DNA of 64,000 bases from Sanghuangporus weigelae (taxonomy: Eukaryota > Basidiomycota > Agaricomycetes > Hymenochaetales > Hymenochaetaceae). The position numbers were made by a program, and so were the translations under genes. The stretch spans positions 1,984,001 to 2,048,000 of the forward strand of contig CP137319.1 in assembly GCA_033182465.1 (NCBI GenBank), written 5' to 3'. Position 1 is the stretch's first letter, and each line of letters starts with the position of its first letter. Below, one piece after another: positions 44,384 through 55,798 of this stretch. The notes under the pieces are model-generated. The model was not told where the DNA came from, did no database searches, and worked only from the letters and a program-made list of their open reading frames with translations.

Positions 44384-44915
44384 TCGAACAGGAAAAGTCG
44401 ACGGCCAAAGAGTGAGACTAGTGCAGCCCGATAGCAAGGACGCAAGCAAGTGTAGAGAAATATAGCACGTGCTGCACGATCTATCAGTAATGTCGATTCT
44501 CATCCCGTCACTGGCACACATGTAAGGTCTACAGATGCCTACGTCTTCCTAAAGAGTCTCAAGATGCGGTCAAATGGGCAACTTTGTTTACTAGCAGCAA
44601 AAGAGCTTTTCACTCACTTCAAAAGAGGCCAGTCGCACCATTTATAATTTCAGTTCATTCACTTCGTTTTGCAACGGATTCTTGCTTATCAACTGCTCAA
44701 TGTCCATTGTGACTCCAATGGACTTATTTCTATGGGAATCCCAAGGTCAAGAATAGCCTACCTACATAGTTCGCTATGATGTCGGCACTGCGGCCAGCCC
44801 TTAAACTCAGACGAACGCCCGCTACTTTCTCGACATATAAATCCCACTCCTATCTTTCGTCTCTGGCTCTCTCACCGTCGTACTCCCCCTTCCTCTCTGT
44901 AAAAACTTTAAGAGT
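44384..44915. other. Intergenic, promoter side of the aldo/keto reductase
   Basis: No gene supported. An in-frame-looking ATG at 44776 probably lies in the 5' leader; the reductase start at 44916 fits the family N-terminus. Confidence 0.5.
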
Positions 44916-46165
44916 ATGCCATCTATCGAAAAGCTACCCACTCGCCGTCTGGGCGCGATCGGTCCCGAGGTCAGCGCGATCGGTCTCGGTACCATGGGTA
45001 TGCGGACTAACATTCCTATTAGTCAGACAAATACTCATTTTCTTGCCTTGTGATGATTGAACAGGGATTGGAGCATTCTACGGCAAGACGGATGAAAATG
45101 CTGCGTACAAGGCGCTCACATATGCTGCTGATCGCGGTATGACGTTCTGGGATTGTGCGGATATCTACGGTCCATGTACGTTCTTCTTATAAGGACGCAC
45201 GTATAAATCAATTCAATAAATCGCTTATATCTGCACATTCCTCAGGCGAGCTCACCCTCGGAAAATGGTTCAAAGAAACAGGTCGTCGTTCCGAGATATT
45301 CCTCGCAACCAAGTTCGGCTCACGAGATCCAGAAGGCAAATTCGGGGGCGGCGTGCCCATCTCAACGCCCTCCTACATCAAATACGCGCTAGAGCGCTCT
45401 CTCAAGCGCCTCGGCGTGGATTACATCGACCTCTACTACCAACACCGTGTCGATCCCAAAGTGCCCATCGAAGTTGTTATGGAGACGCTGCGCGGCCCTT
45501 TGGAGAACGGCACGATCCGCTGGATCGGGCTGAGCGAGTGTAGTATCGACACGCTGAGGCGCGCAAAGGCGGTGAAGGGCGTTGGGGAGAAGGTCATTGC
45601 CGCACAGATGGAGTTCAGCCCGTTTAGTCTGGATATTGAGAAGGATGGATTTACGGCCGCCGCGAAGGAGCTTGGTGTTACTGTGGTTGCGTATAGTCCA
45701 CTTGGGCGTGGAATGATCACCGGAAAGTGAGTGAAAACTGATGCCTCAGACAAAGACTCTTAACGCTTGAATCGCATTAGATATCGATCCCGCTCAGACT
45801 TCGAAGAAGACGATTACCGACTCAACCTGCCCCGGTTCTCAGAGGAGAACTTTCCCAAGAACCTCACTTTAGTGGACAAGATTCAGTCTATCGCGAATAA
45901 ATACAACGCAACGCCCACGCAAGTCACCCTCGCTTGGATACTTGCCACCTCGGAGAACTACATCCCTATCCCTGGATGTCGGTCCGTAGAGCGCGTGGAG
46001 GAGAACGCTAAGGGAGCCGAGATACAACTCTCGAAAGAGGATGTGGACGCGATTAGGAAGTTAAGTGAGGCTGCGGACGTGCAGGGGTTGAGGTATGCGC
46101 CTTCTGCGATGCAGCACGTGGAGGGGAACTGCATCCCGTTGGAGCAATGGAAAGGCGAACAGTGA
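44916..46165 (+). CDS. Aldo/keto reductase
   Basis: A cytosolic NADPH-dependent oxidoreductase of carbonyl compounds; substrate unknown. Exons 44916-44997, 45065-45175, 45246-45726 and 45781-46165 give ~350 residues. Visible motifs: RRLGAIGPEVSAIGLGTMG, the catalytic Asp and Tyr in DCADIYG, Lys in LATKFG, His in DLYYQHRVD, the signature region VDYIDLYYQHR, VVAYSPLGRGMITGK and the cofactor-binding IPIPGCRSVERVEEN. The order and length fit the YakC/pyridoxal-reductase-like group common in fungi. The second junction is the least certain (donor GTACGT). Nothing broken. Confidence 0.88.
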
Positions 46166-46636
46166 AGCCTTAGAACGAAAGGTACTATAATGAATGTATG
46201 CAGCTGAATGAGCGAATCCGACAAACAAATACGAAGACATAACACAGTCGGTATCTGCTGCCGTTCTGCTCATATTTAATCACTAGCAGCGTTGAAGTGA
46301 CGAATGTCGCAGCGTATAACATGATTACGGCATCAGATGTACTTTCTCATGTTCGTCGTGCACCCATGGCCTTGGATTGGAACTGGAAGCTGTTATAATT
46401 TTAGTTTTAAGAGATGCGAGAATATCGGTCGGCCGATGTACGCTGTTGTGTTCCTATATAACGGATGCATGCAACGACCTCGAAAAATTGCGATTTATTC
46501 GATTTTTCGAGATATAGTATTGTACTGTACTGTTATGGGCATCCGCATGCTTCGGGCGCTCTCTCCTCTTCATCGTCATCTGAGCACAACAATATTAATC
46601 CCTCGTCTCTCTCTTCGTTTCTTTCTCGTACGCACA
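46166..46636. other. Intergenic, promoter region of the C1-THF synthase
   Basis: No gene seen. The ATG at 46637 follows a pyrimidine-rich leader, usual for highly expressed fungal genes. Confidence 0.5.
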
Positions 46637-49600
46637 ATGGCTTCCTCCGCACCGACGACGGCCAAGATCATAGATGGCACCGCTCTCGCAAAGTACGTGT
46701 TTAACCGAAATACTCAAATTTTAATCTCATTGATTGGACAGATCGATCCGGGACACCGTCGCACAGAAAATATCATCTCTCAAATCCACCTACCCGCGTT
46801 TCGCACCGCAGCTCGCCATCATCCAGGCCGGCGCGCGCCCGGACTCTTCGATCTACGTGCGCATGAAGGCCAGAGCCGCAGCGGAAGTGGGCATCAAGTT
46901 TAAGCATGTCAATATCCCGGCCGAAACGGGCGTGGAGGAGGTCGTCGAGCAGGTGAGGCTATTGAACGAGGACGATGAGGTTAGTGGGATTCTGGTGCAG
47001 CTCCCGTTGGGTGAACATGTCGGTGCGGATGGGGAGAGGAAGGTCACGGAGGCTGTTAGTCCTGAGAAGGATGTCGATGGGTGCGTTTACTCATCTTTTC
47101 TTTTTTTTTAATGCTCTTTTAACTGACAAGTAGTTGTTTGGTAGATTCAACGCGTATAACATCGGACATTTGGCGTCGAAAGCCTCCGATCCGTTATTCT
47201 CGCCGTGTACGCCGGCGGGATGCATAGCCCTCCTCGAGTCCACTGGTGTGGAAATCTCAGGATCGAACGCTGTAGTCCTCGGGCGCAGCGACATCGTTGG
47301 CAACCCCGTCGCGGCGATGCTCCGTAAGAAGGACGCGACTGTCACCCAATGCCATAGTCGTACCAAGAACTTACCCGAGATCGTGCGTAAACTCAGAATA
47401 TAAAACATCGCAGTGCGGTCTGATATTAATTGTGTTCTTCAGCTCAAAATGGCGGACATCGTGGTAGCTGGTATCGGTAAAGCCGAATTCGTGAAGGGCG
47501 AATGGCTCAAGCCAGGCTGCGTAGTCATCGACGTCGGGATTAACTACATTCCAGGTCTGTTCTCTCTCCTACTATATTGGCGTTTCACTGATAATCTCAA
47601 TCCCTAATAAAGACGCCTCGAAGAAATCCGGCCAACGTCTAGTCGGCGACGTCGACTTCACCTCCGCCTCCTCAGTCGCATCGTACATCACACCCGTTCC
47701 GGGCGGAGTGGGCCCAATGACAGTAGCGATGCTCATGTCCAACACATTCGCATCCGCCGAGCGCCTTTTCCTCGCCTCGCGCTCCAGGCGCGTCAAACCC
47801 CTCCCACTAACCATCCTCGACAAGGTGCCCAGCGACATCGAGGTCGCCATGTCGCAAACGCCCAAACCCATCACCACGCTCGCCTCCGAGCTCGGCCTGC
47901 ACGCGGACGAGCTGGAGAGCTACGGGAAGTACAAGGCGAAGGTGGACTTGAAGGTGCTCCAGCGGTTGGCGCGCAGGAAGGACGGGAGGTACGTCGTCGT
48001 CTCCGGGATCACGCCGACGCCATTGGGAGAGGGCAAGTCGACGACGACGATCGGGCTCGCGCAGGCGATTGGAGCGCATTTGGGGAGACCGGCGTTCGCG
48101 TGTGTGCGCCAGCCGAGTCAGGGCCCGACGTTTGGGATTAAGGGCGGCGCGGCCGGTGGTGGGTACAGTCAGGTCATTCCGATGGATGAGGTGGATTTGT
48201 TTGTCTTCATCTGGAGTCAATGGCTGATTTTTCGTTGAAATTTTAGTTCAATCTGCATCTTACTGGCGATATCCACGCTGTCACTGCTGCGAACAACTTG
48301 CTCGCCGCTGCTCTAGATGCGCGTATGTTCCACGAGGCCACTCAATCCGACAAGGTAATGTATTCAAATACCAGTCATCCAAATGATAAATAAACATATT
48401 GAATTCTTTGCCAGGCACTATACAACCGTCTCGTCCCAAGCGTCAAGGGCAAACGCGAATTCGCGCCTCTCATGCTCAAGCGCCTCCAAAAGCTCGGGAT
48501 CGGCAAGACCGACCCAAACAGCCTCACGCCCGAGGAGATCACGCGCTTCGCACGGCTGGACGTCGACCCGGAGACTATCACCTGGAACCGCGTCATCGAC
48601 ACGAACGACCGGTTCCTCCGCAAGATCACCATCGGCAGGAACCCGACGGAGCAGGGACACGAGAGAGACACGGGGTTTGATATCTCTGTGGCGAGCGAGT
48701 GTATGGCCGTGCTGGCGCTGACGACAGGATTGAGTGATATGCGCGAGCGATTGGGCGCGATGGTTGTTGCGACGAGTAAGCGGGGCGAGCCGATTACGGC
48801 AGATGATATTGGTGTCGGAGGCGCGCTTGCGGTGCTCATGAAGGACGCGATCAAGCCGAATCTCATGCAGACTCTCGAGGTTCGTCTTTATCTCTCAGTG
48901 CTAAATTAATCTTGAATGAATATGTATGCGCCTAGGGAACGCCCGTATTCGTGCACGCCGGGCCCTTCGCGAACATCGCTCACGGGAACTCCTCCATCCT
49001 CGCGGACCAAGTCGCGCTTAGGCTCGCCGGGACGGAGCCGGGCGACTCCGCCTCTTCCTCCGGATTCGTGCTCACCGAGGGCGGATTCGGCGCAGACATG
49101 GGCATGGAGAAGTTCTGCAACATCAAGTGCCGCGTGAGCGGCCTGAAGCCCGACGCGACTGTCATCGTCGCCACCACACGCGCGCTCAAGATGCACGGAG
49201 GCGGGCCCGAGGTGACGCCTGGAAAACCCCTCCATGAGACGTACACGACGGAGAACTTGGAGATCCTCCGCGAAGGGTGTAAGAACCTTGCCAGGCACAT
49301 CGTCAACTCCAAGAAGTTTGGGATTAAGGTTGTTATTGCGGTTAATAAATTCGCGTTAGTCTCTTTCCTGCCTTTCCTGCCTTTCCTGCCTTTCCTGCCT
49401 TTCCTTTACCTTTTTTTTGTCATGGACAAAAGGAGCTGACGAAATCACCTCACACAGTTCCGACACGCCCGCCGAACTTGAGCTTATCCGGCAAGAAGCA
49501 CTCGCCGCAGGCGCAGATGCCGCCGTCGTCTCGAACCATTGGGCGCGCGGCGGCGCCGGCGCACTCGACCTCGCCCACGCCGTTGTCAGCGTCTGCGAGT

Positions 49601-50225
49601 CCAGCGAGTCCCACTTCCGATTCCTATACGAGTCGGACAAGCCCATCGTGGAGAAGATCGAAGTCATCTGCAAGGAGATATACGGCGCGGATAGTGTCGA
49701 GCTCAGCGAGGCTGCGCAGAAGCAGGTGGAGACGTATACGAAGCAGGGGTACGCTGGTTTGCCCAGTCAGTGTTTCCTTCTTTTCCTTCTTTCTTTTCTC
49801 CTTTTGAGACATTGTTGGATTGAGTACTTATCGTACCCTCACTTTCAGTCTGCATGGCGAAGACGCAATACTCGTTCTCGCACGACCCGAAGCTCAAGGG
49901 TGTCCCTTCAGGTACGTCATTGCAAGAGTATCAATCAGAATAGAATATTCACTTAAGCAACATTATTTATTTTATAATCAGGCTTCACGATTCCCATTCG
50001 GTCCGTACGTCTTGCAGCCGGAGCAGGTTTCCTATACCCTCTTCTTGGGGACATTCAGACCATGCCTGGGCTCGGTACCCGCCCTGGTACGTCTACAGTC
50101 TATTTTCTACTTCAAGAAATTCTCTTCTCCAGAAGAAGATTGCTGACGGAGGTATCGTATAATTGTCAGGATTCTGGGAAGTTGGGTTGGACCCGGAGAC
50201 AGGACGCGTTGTCGGTCTTTTCTGA
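46637..50225 (+). CDS. ADE3: C1-tetrahydrofolate synthase (trifunctional)
   Basis: Interconverts one-carbon tetrahydrofolates: methylene-THF dehydrogenase and methenyl-THF cyclohydrolase (N-terminal ~300 residues) and formyl-THF synthetase (rest). It supplies formyl groups for purine synthesis. Twelve exons: 46637-46692, 46742-47080, 47145-47382, 47443-47554, 47613-48190, 48247-48354, 48415-48879, 48936-49354, 49458-49765, 49849-49911, 49982-50086, 50170-50225. Motifs: [16 protein letters not shown] with the active-site Lys region, [21 protein letters not shown] and [15 protein letters not shown] in the dehydrogenase; the P-loop [35 protein letters not shown] and [16 protein letters not shown] in the synthetase. 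~940 residues, as in yeast Ade3/Mis1. There is no mitochondrial presequence, so it is probably the cytosolic form. GC-rich, intact. Confidence 0.95.
49366..49409 (+). repeat. 9-bp tandem repeat in a C1-THF synthase intron
   Basis: About five copies of TTTCCTGCC within the 103-bp intron 49355-49457, providing an unusually long pyrimidine tract. Confidence 0.85.
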
Positions 50226-50986
50226 TCGTGGGTCGTATATATCGTACATAGATCGCGCTCCGCATTTCGTCAAGAAAGAAAATGTCGCAAGAATCTTTCG
50301 CGCATCACCACCCCACCCCACACCACACCACACCACACCATACCGCACCGCATCGCACTTGCCGTTCTCAACAACGCACCGGCTGCACTTTCAACAAGGC
50401 ACATCAAGAGACCATCGCATCGTCTATACAGTACGCTTGCATATCATATCTTAGAAGAAGCACGACTTTCAACTATTCAGTATCTTTCACACCTCTGCTG
50501 CTGCTGCTGTGCTGTATCCTTTTACAACTACTTACTGTAGAAGACTTTCTAGATTGATCTAGATTGGGTATATCTTCATTGCGCTGCGCTGCAACTCTAC
50601 TCACAGGCAGCCAGGCTTACAGACTTACATTCCCCAGTCGCTTCAGCTTTCCTTCTCTTCTTGCCCCTCGACAATATTTTTTCTTTTGTTTTTTGGCTTC
50701 ATGCATGTGCATCTCACCGTTCAACCGCGCACGCCCTGGTCGCACTCCTCTTTCGATGATCGTGTGGATTTTCAACCATCCCGTGCTAACTTATTCGCAT
50801 TCGTTTCCAAATGGTGTTTTGTTTACCTCTTTTTGTCGTACACAGGCAGAGTAGACCGCAGAAAAAAGAGAAGAAGAGAGATGAAAAGCAACGAATTGAC
50901 TGTGATCAATCTCATTCAGAGTGATCCCGATCTCTCGTATTGTCAAACCAAAAACAGGTTGTAAGTATGGATGCTATATAGAATCT
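50226..50986. other. Intergenic with a CCACA microsatellite
   Basis: No gene supported. 50310-50345 is a CACCACAC-type microsatellite in the 3' flank of the C1-THF synthase. Confidence 0.5.
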
Positions 50987-51316
50987 CTAAGCACCCTGAT
51001 CATCCCCATTCCCGGAGCTCGCCTTCAACTTCACCCCAGGGAACCTAACCGCCTCACCCACAAACACTCGCTGCTCTCCTCCCTCCTCGCCTCCAGACAG
51101 CGCAGGAGCGGGGGCGAGCGACACACCCTGCACATCCCGCGCAACCACATTCAGCGCCGCATCCACGGAGCGCGTGAACGTGTTCCACTGCGTGTCGGCG
51201 TAGGCGAGCGTGTTGTTCGAGGTGCCATTGCCGGTGTTGCCCGTATAATGTCGTCGCCCCGCCAAACTACAAAATCCGTCGATACGAATCAATGAGAGTA
51301 CTTGGAGGCACTTCAC
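50987..51316 (-). CDS. Unrecognised ORF fragment
   Basis: The C-terminal ~80 residues (NTLAYADTQWNTFTRSVDAA, NVVARDVQGVSLAPAPAL) look like real protein with GC-rich codons, ending in a stop at 50987. The upstream ~30 codons are less convincing, and the start is unclear. It may be the 3' exon of a gene whose 5' part is lost, next to the WD40 remnant. No function assigned. Confidence 0.3.
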   Translation of the reverse strand: MKCLQVLSLIRIDGFCSLAGRRHYTGNTGNGTSNNTLAYADTQWNTFTRSVDAALNVVARDVQGVSLAPAPALSGGEEGGEQRVFVGEAVRFPGVKLKASSGNGDDQGA

Positions 51317-51409
51317 TCTCGGTGTTTTGGAAGGCGAAGATTCTGAGCTAATTGTGACTGACGTTACCCAGCCAACAGACCCTTTTTTTTTTCAAAAGTA
51401 GAAACGATA

Positions 51410-51640
51410 CTTGCCCTTTCTGCCTCCCAGATCTTGATTGTGTGATCGCTAGAGCCGGAAACTACGCGCTGGCTGGCCGGGGAAAATGCGAGAGAATTGA
51501 CTCAAAAAGAGTGATCGAAAGCAAGACGTCCACCCCATATTCTGAGAGCCCGAGGCGAGTCGCAAATTATTGGATGACAAGGTGACAGAAGAAACCCAAG
51601 TTGTAGTATAGCCTGAGTCTCTGCGTAAATAACGGCGACC
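51410..51640 (-). pseudogene. WD40-repeat remnant
   Basis: In one minus-strand frame 51500-51417 encodes VNSLAFSPASQRVVSGSSDH followed by TIKIWEAE, a complete WD40 blade. In another frame 51610-51540 encodes WVSSVTLSSNNLRLASGSQN, a second blade. The two blades are in different frames and no flanking blades are found, so this is debris of an NACHT/NLR- or Gbeta-type WD40 protein. Confidence 0.6.
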
Positions 51641-51983
51641 TGGAGCAGAGAATATACACAAACTGATCAACTGATGTTTTAATCTTTTTGCGCACATCAC
51701 AACATCAAGTTGTACTACGTGTAACATGCGCGACTCCAGCACCGTCCTTACCGTACTAGATCCGTTCAGAAGGAGACAAACAAGTATACTGGACACGACC
51801 TTCTTAGTTTCCTCGATGTCCGAAAGTGGATTGATGTTCAACTTCAATTCAAATCGTGGTACGCGCGTGCTTTATTGGTCTCGTCCCGCTGAGCCATATG
51901 TCATCACAACACAACAACCGTTGTCGCGTATGTGCCGTATCACGTCTCCGCTTATATACTCACTTTAGCACAGGTAACCCCTC

Positions 51984-52792
51984 ATGGCGCTCGATAAACC
52001 GCCTGACTTGAAGGTACCGACATGTCTGTCTGACGTTCTGGCTTCGGCCGGAGAGTTGCTATACCTTAATTGGGGGTCTAGGGTCGTTCGTTGGCAAAGA
52101 GGGGGTCGTGTCGTTCTCAAGTGCTCGCCAGGTGTCACAGATGACGAAGTCGCTGCCATGCGGTATGCGCGGGATAAGGTCCATCTTCCAGTCCCGAAAG
52201 TCCTCTGTGTTCCCCCGCGCCCCAAGACTGCGGACGTGACCGCGATGGCTAGCGGAGCGTGGTGCATATGCATGCAGGAGTGTCCGGGACAACCTCTAGA
52301 CAAAGTCATCAACGACATGACGAAGGACGAGCTCGCCCAAGTCGCCAATCAGCTTTCCGACATCATCCATCGAATGTCTGAAGTGCATTCCTCGCGTCTT
52401 GGAAAAGTCCATGGCGGACCGTACAATAACATGATTTTTCCGGAGGAGTGGTCTCTAGAGGAGTCGTTCGAGAGTATTGACAAGTTCATCGACGCATATC
52501 GCCAGTTATTTTTGCTCCTGGACTGCTGCAAAACCTTCACCGAAAACCTCCTGTCGCAACTCCCCCGAGACGCTTCTATCACTTTTACACATGGAGACCT
52601 TCTCCCTAAGAACATTATGGTCGTGGAACGACTATTACTGCTGGGAAACAGGTGGCTTTTATCCCTCGTATTGGGAATATTGCCGCATGGGAACATATTC
52701 TCTCTTGCATCTTTCCGGAAGAGCGACGACAGAACGAGATAGACGCCGTCCGAGGGATCATGGACATTTTAGCCCATTGCTTTTATTTTTAA
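51984..52792 (+). pseudogene. APH-fold small-molecule kinase, disrupted
   Basis: Resembles the aminoglycoside-phosphotransferase/choline-kinase-like family that is large in Agaricomycetes. Residues 1-210 are open and carry the catalytic loop ITFTHGDLLPKNIMVV. Immediately after it (52620-52650) the frame shifts, and the expected metal-binding Asp motif is missing; only WETGGFYPSYWEYCRM survives in another frame. The tail (HILSCIFPEERRQNEIDAV, stop at 52792) is in a third frame. At least two frame breaks plus a small deletion remove the second catalytic Asp, so the kinase should be dead. The break could be recent because the rest is well preserved. Confidence 0.75.
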
Positions 52793-53069
52793 GATGATTA
52801 TGTTGAAGGAATGTGGGCGCTCTGCTGGTTTAGATTACAGACTGGATCATTTCCTTTTTTCCTCTTGAGATTGAGGTAAACCGTAGTTTCTTGACGCTTG
52901 CCAGTGCAGTGCAGTGGCCTAAGACGGCTGCCTTCAAGTTTGGCCCGGTCTCAATTCTCAATTGTCCGCTCCCCTCAATTGGTTATTTTATTTATATGAC
53001 TAAGCGCAATCCATGTGACATTCGTGGCGCCCAACGCAAGTCGGACTTACCTTATCCTGAGGAGCCATC
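52793..53069. other. Intergenic
   Basis: No gene seen between the kinase remnant and the deaminase-like gene. Confidence 0.5.
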
Positions 53070-54733
53070 ATGGCTGACGACGAGGGCTTTGAGACGGTCA
53101 GCAAGAAGGGCCGAAAGACCAGCATCAATCGGGGCGGCTTTTCGTCTCCTGCTGAACTCTTCGTCAATGCATGCGAAATGTCGATTTTTACAGTCCCTGA
53201 TGGCCTTGGGTCCCTCACCCGCGAAAATCGGGACACCATTTTGAATAGATTGAGGGCAATGCCGGCAGACCAGCGAGTTTTGCCTTCTGCAGCCAACCGC
53301 CGGATTATGTCTTTGCTGGACGCGTTCGCCTCTCTCCTGGTATCACAGAGGGAGAAGGAGATTGTCTCCGTCGCCGTCTCTAAAGTTTCCGAGCAACATT
53401 ACATCTTTTGGGTCTCAGCAAGTGGCCCTGAGAATAGGCTTCAGGATGCCAAGGCTCATATGGAAGAGCTCTGGAAACTCCTGCGTGATCTTCGCACCAA
53501 AGTCCCCGTCATCATTCGGAAACGTGGAAAGACTCCGGATGAAACAGAAGTGACAGTTGACGAGCAGTGGGACATATACCACAGCTGCTACACCTTCTCT
53601 CGGGAACGCCTGAAGAAGCATTTCGACAAGGCGAGGGAAAGGGGGATGTGCATAGCTCTCCAAAACCTTCGCGACGATGCCGCGACTTACAAGCTCTCTG
53701 ACCGGCGGTTGGCGTTTGTTCAGAGCCTGATCGACCTGTTCCGCCTATACGAGTTGTATGAACAGGGAGACCCAAATCCTGACGTACAGCGGAAGAACGC
53801 CTACACCATGATCAGGCAGTGCGAGTATGTGAACATCGCGAAATCCAAGCTCGAGGGCAAGAGCGTAAAGTGGCTGGACACATTGCGTAAGCGTCTCTTC
53901 AGCCACCTATAAATCTCGATTTACGTATGTTTCCCTACAGTTCCGCAGTGCTATGACTATGCAAAATCAGATGGGACGACATTCGAGCGCAAGTTAGACA
54001 AGATGCTTTCGTTAGATTCCGCCATCGAGCGTCTCCTTCTTCTACCGGAGTCCGGATCCATGGGTCATGTCCTAGATTCTACCACCATACAGGTCCGCAC
54101 TGTGAATCCGTCCTTCGCGATTCTTCACTACGATTTTGCGGAAGATAAGCTCATTCAGGATGCCATGTCCGAGGATCTTCCGATGCCTTATGACGACTTC
54201 ATCTTCAAATTGCAAGATTTAAGGACGCCGTCTGGCCATCCTGTCATACGGAAGGAGCATGTTACTTTCCCAGTCCATGCAGAGTGCGCGTTACTCGCAC
54301 ACATTGATTCCTTGTCGACACGTACCTTCAACTATTTTGGGGTCTCGAAGCTCTGCTGCGTCGGCTGCTGGCTTTATTTTGAGGCCTATAGGAAAATTGA
54401 GGCGAAATCTACCCCTCCGAGGTACTACGTCCGCGGGACTCATTCTAGGCAGTATCCTTGGGTCGCTCCCCCCTTTCATAGTCATAGGGAAGCGACTCTT
54501 AGAACTATGGAGCCGATCGCCAGAGATTTCTTCTGCGGCCTCATTCCAAAAGACGTTAGAACACTCAGTTTCTCCGAGAGCAGCTCCGCGTCGCTCATTG
54601 ATCACCAGGTGAAAAAGAATTGGCCTGATTATGATGAGCGGAGCAAGAAACTGTACATACTCGTCTATTTTCGTTACTTATGTATATTCACTGCTTGTTT
54701 GATAGGCCCCCGATTCCTCCTCCGGGAAAGTGA
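53070..54733 (+). CDS. OTT_1508-type deaminase-like protein
   Basis: Three exons: 53070-53886, 53941-54652, 54706-54733, ~520 residues. The N-terminal half is a helical region without a known domain. The C-terminal half carries HAECALLAHIDSLS (residues near 360) and, ~30 residues on, KLCCVGCWLYFEAY. This is the H-A-E and C-x2-C zinc signature of the cytidine-deaminase fold, in the arrangement I know from the OTT_1508-like family. That family is expanded in mushrooms, with proposed but unproven nucleic-acid or self/non-self roles. Catalytic residues are present, so activity is plausible. The junctions were chosen because GTAAGCG/CTACAG restores the frame into PQCYDYAKSDG. Confidence is high for the gene, moderate for the family name. 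Confidence 0.7.
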
Positions 54734-54879
54734 TCGGCGTTCTTTCATCCTTGGGATGACTTCACTTTCCCGGACTTGTCTGTCCCGAACCTGCCTGCTC
54801 CGAGCTAGTCTTCGCTTTGAAATGCTTTGTGTGATACTACTTTTACTTCTGATTGTGTCTCACGCATTCAACTGCGTGT

Positions 54880-55412
54880 AGACGTTCGGTCCTCTTCTCA
54901 ACAAGAGGACGTTCTATTGTGCTCGAATAGTACTCTTTGCGAGCAGCACATCACCACCGCCACAGCCCTAATCATCCGATCCATGAGGAAGCAAAAACGG
55001 CACGGCGTCATTTCGAGCGGGAAATGAACAGAGCCAAGAAAGCACGCTGGGAATTATTCCTAGATACGATAGAGGCCCGTACTCTCTACACAGCAAGCCG
55101 CTACGCCACAGGTAACCCCCACGACGGTGGAAAAGCGAGGGTAATGGAACTCAAACACCCTAACGATCCCGGCAGAAGAACCTTTCGCCCAAACGAACGA
55201 GGACAAAGCTAAGGTGTTCACCCGCACCTTCTTCTGCCCTCCACCAGACCTGTCCACACTGCAAATACCGAGTACTACACAGTATCCCCCTCAGGCATTC
55301 GAGCTCCCTCAAATAACCAAGGAGCAATTGGACCGACAAATTAAAAAGATGGGACCCTTCAAGGCACCGGGTCCCGACGGTAATTCCAATGTTGATTACC
55401 AATGTTTTAAAT
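54880..55412 (+). pseudogene. LINE (non-LTR retrotransposon) reverse transcriptase fragment
   Basis: Encodes a basic helical stretch (HFEREMNRAKKARWELFLD), then, with a frame change, FFCPPPDLSTLQIP and ITKEQLDRQIKKMGPFKAPG followed by PDG. This is the N-terminal RT motif of fungal LINE pol proteins (KLPPFKAPGPDGIPN). It stops at 55412 where the F-box fragment begins. No APE, YLDD or poly(A) part remains. Confidence 0.75.
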
Positions 55413-55420
55413 AACTCGCC

Positions 55421-55798
55421 ATGAATATCCAGGATGACGACGTAGTTGCCGGTCCGATGTGTTTAAATGTGCAGAAGCTCGGGATCTACGGTTTCTACTC
55501 TAGAGAGGATACGGCAGGGCTAGTACTGCGCAAGCTAGACTCAATCGTGCGTCAACGAGAGCAGGGAAACTTCCAGAATTTAAAGACGATTTGTATCCTT
55601 GTCGATGAAACTACGCGACTACTTTGCGAGCAGAAGAGAATGGCGACGCAGAGACGGGCGAGACGAATGCGAAAATGGTCAATCAGGCTTGAAGATGGCC
55701 ATGGAGACTTGCTTCTCCCACCATCGTCATCGCAGAATTTCTTTCAATCTTCCACTATGGCATTGCGCAGAATGAGCTGCGCGTTTGCTTCTACTTGA
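55421..55798 (+). pseudogene. 3' fragment of an F-box-like gene
   Basis: 125 codons nearly identical to 29438-29815 but on the opposite strand. Joined directly to the LINE fragment, so the breakpoint lies at about 55413. Confidence 0.8.

Noticed and set aside
44776-44915. N-terminal extension of the aldo/keto reductase as a mitochondrial presequence
   Set aside because: The frame from 44776 runs past the first exon into a stop near 45060 and does not join the reductase frame at 44916, so it is treated as leader.
50282-50557. His/Pro/Thr-rich ORF after C1-THF synthase
   Set aside because: Translation of a CACCA microsatellite in the 3' flank.
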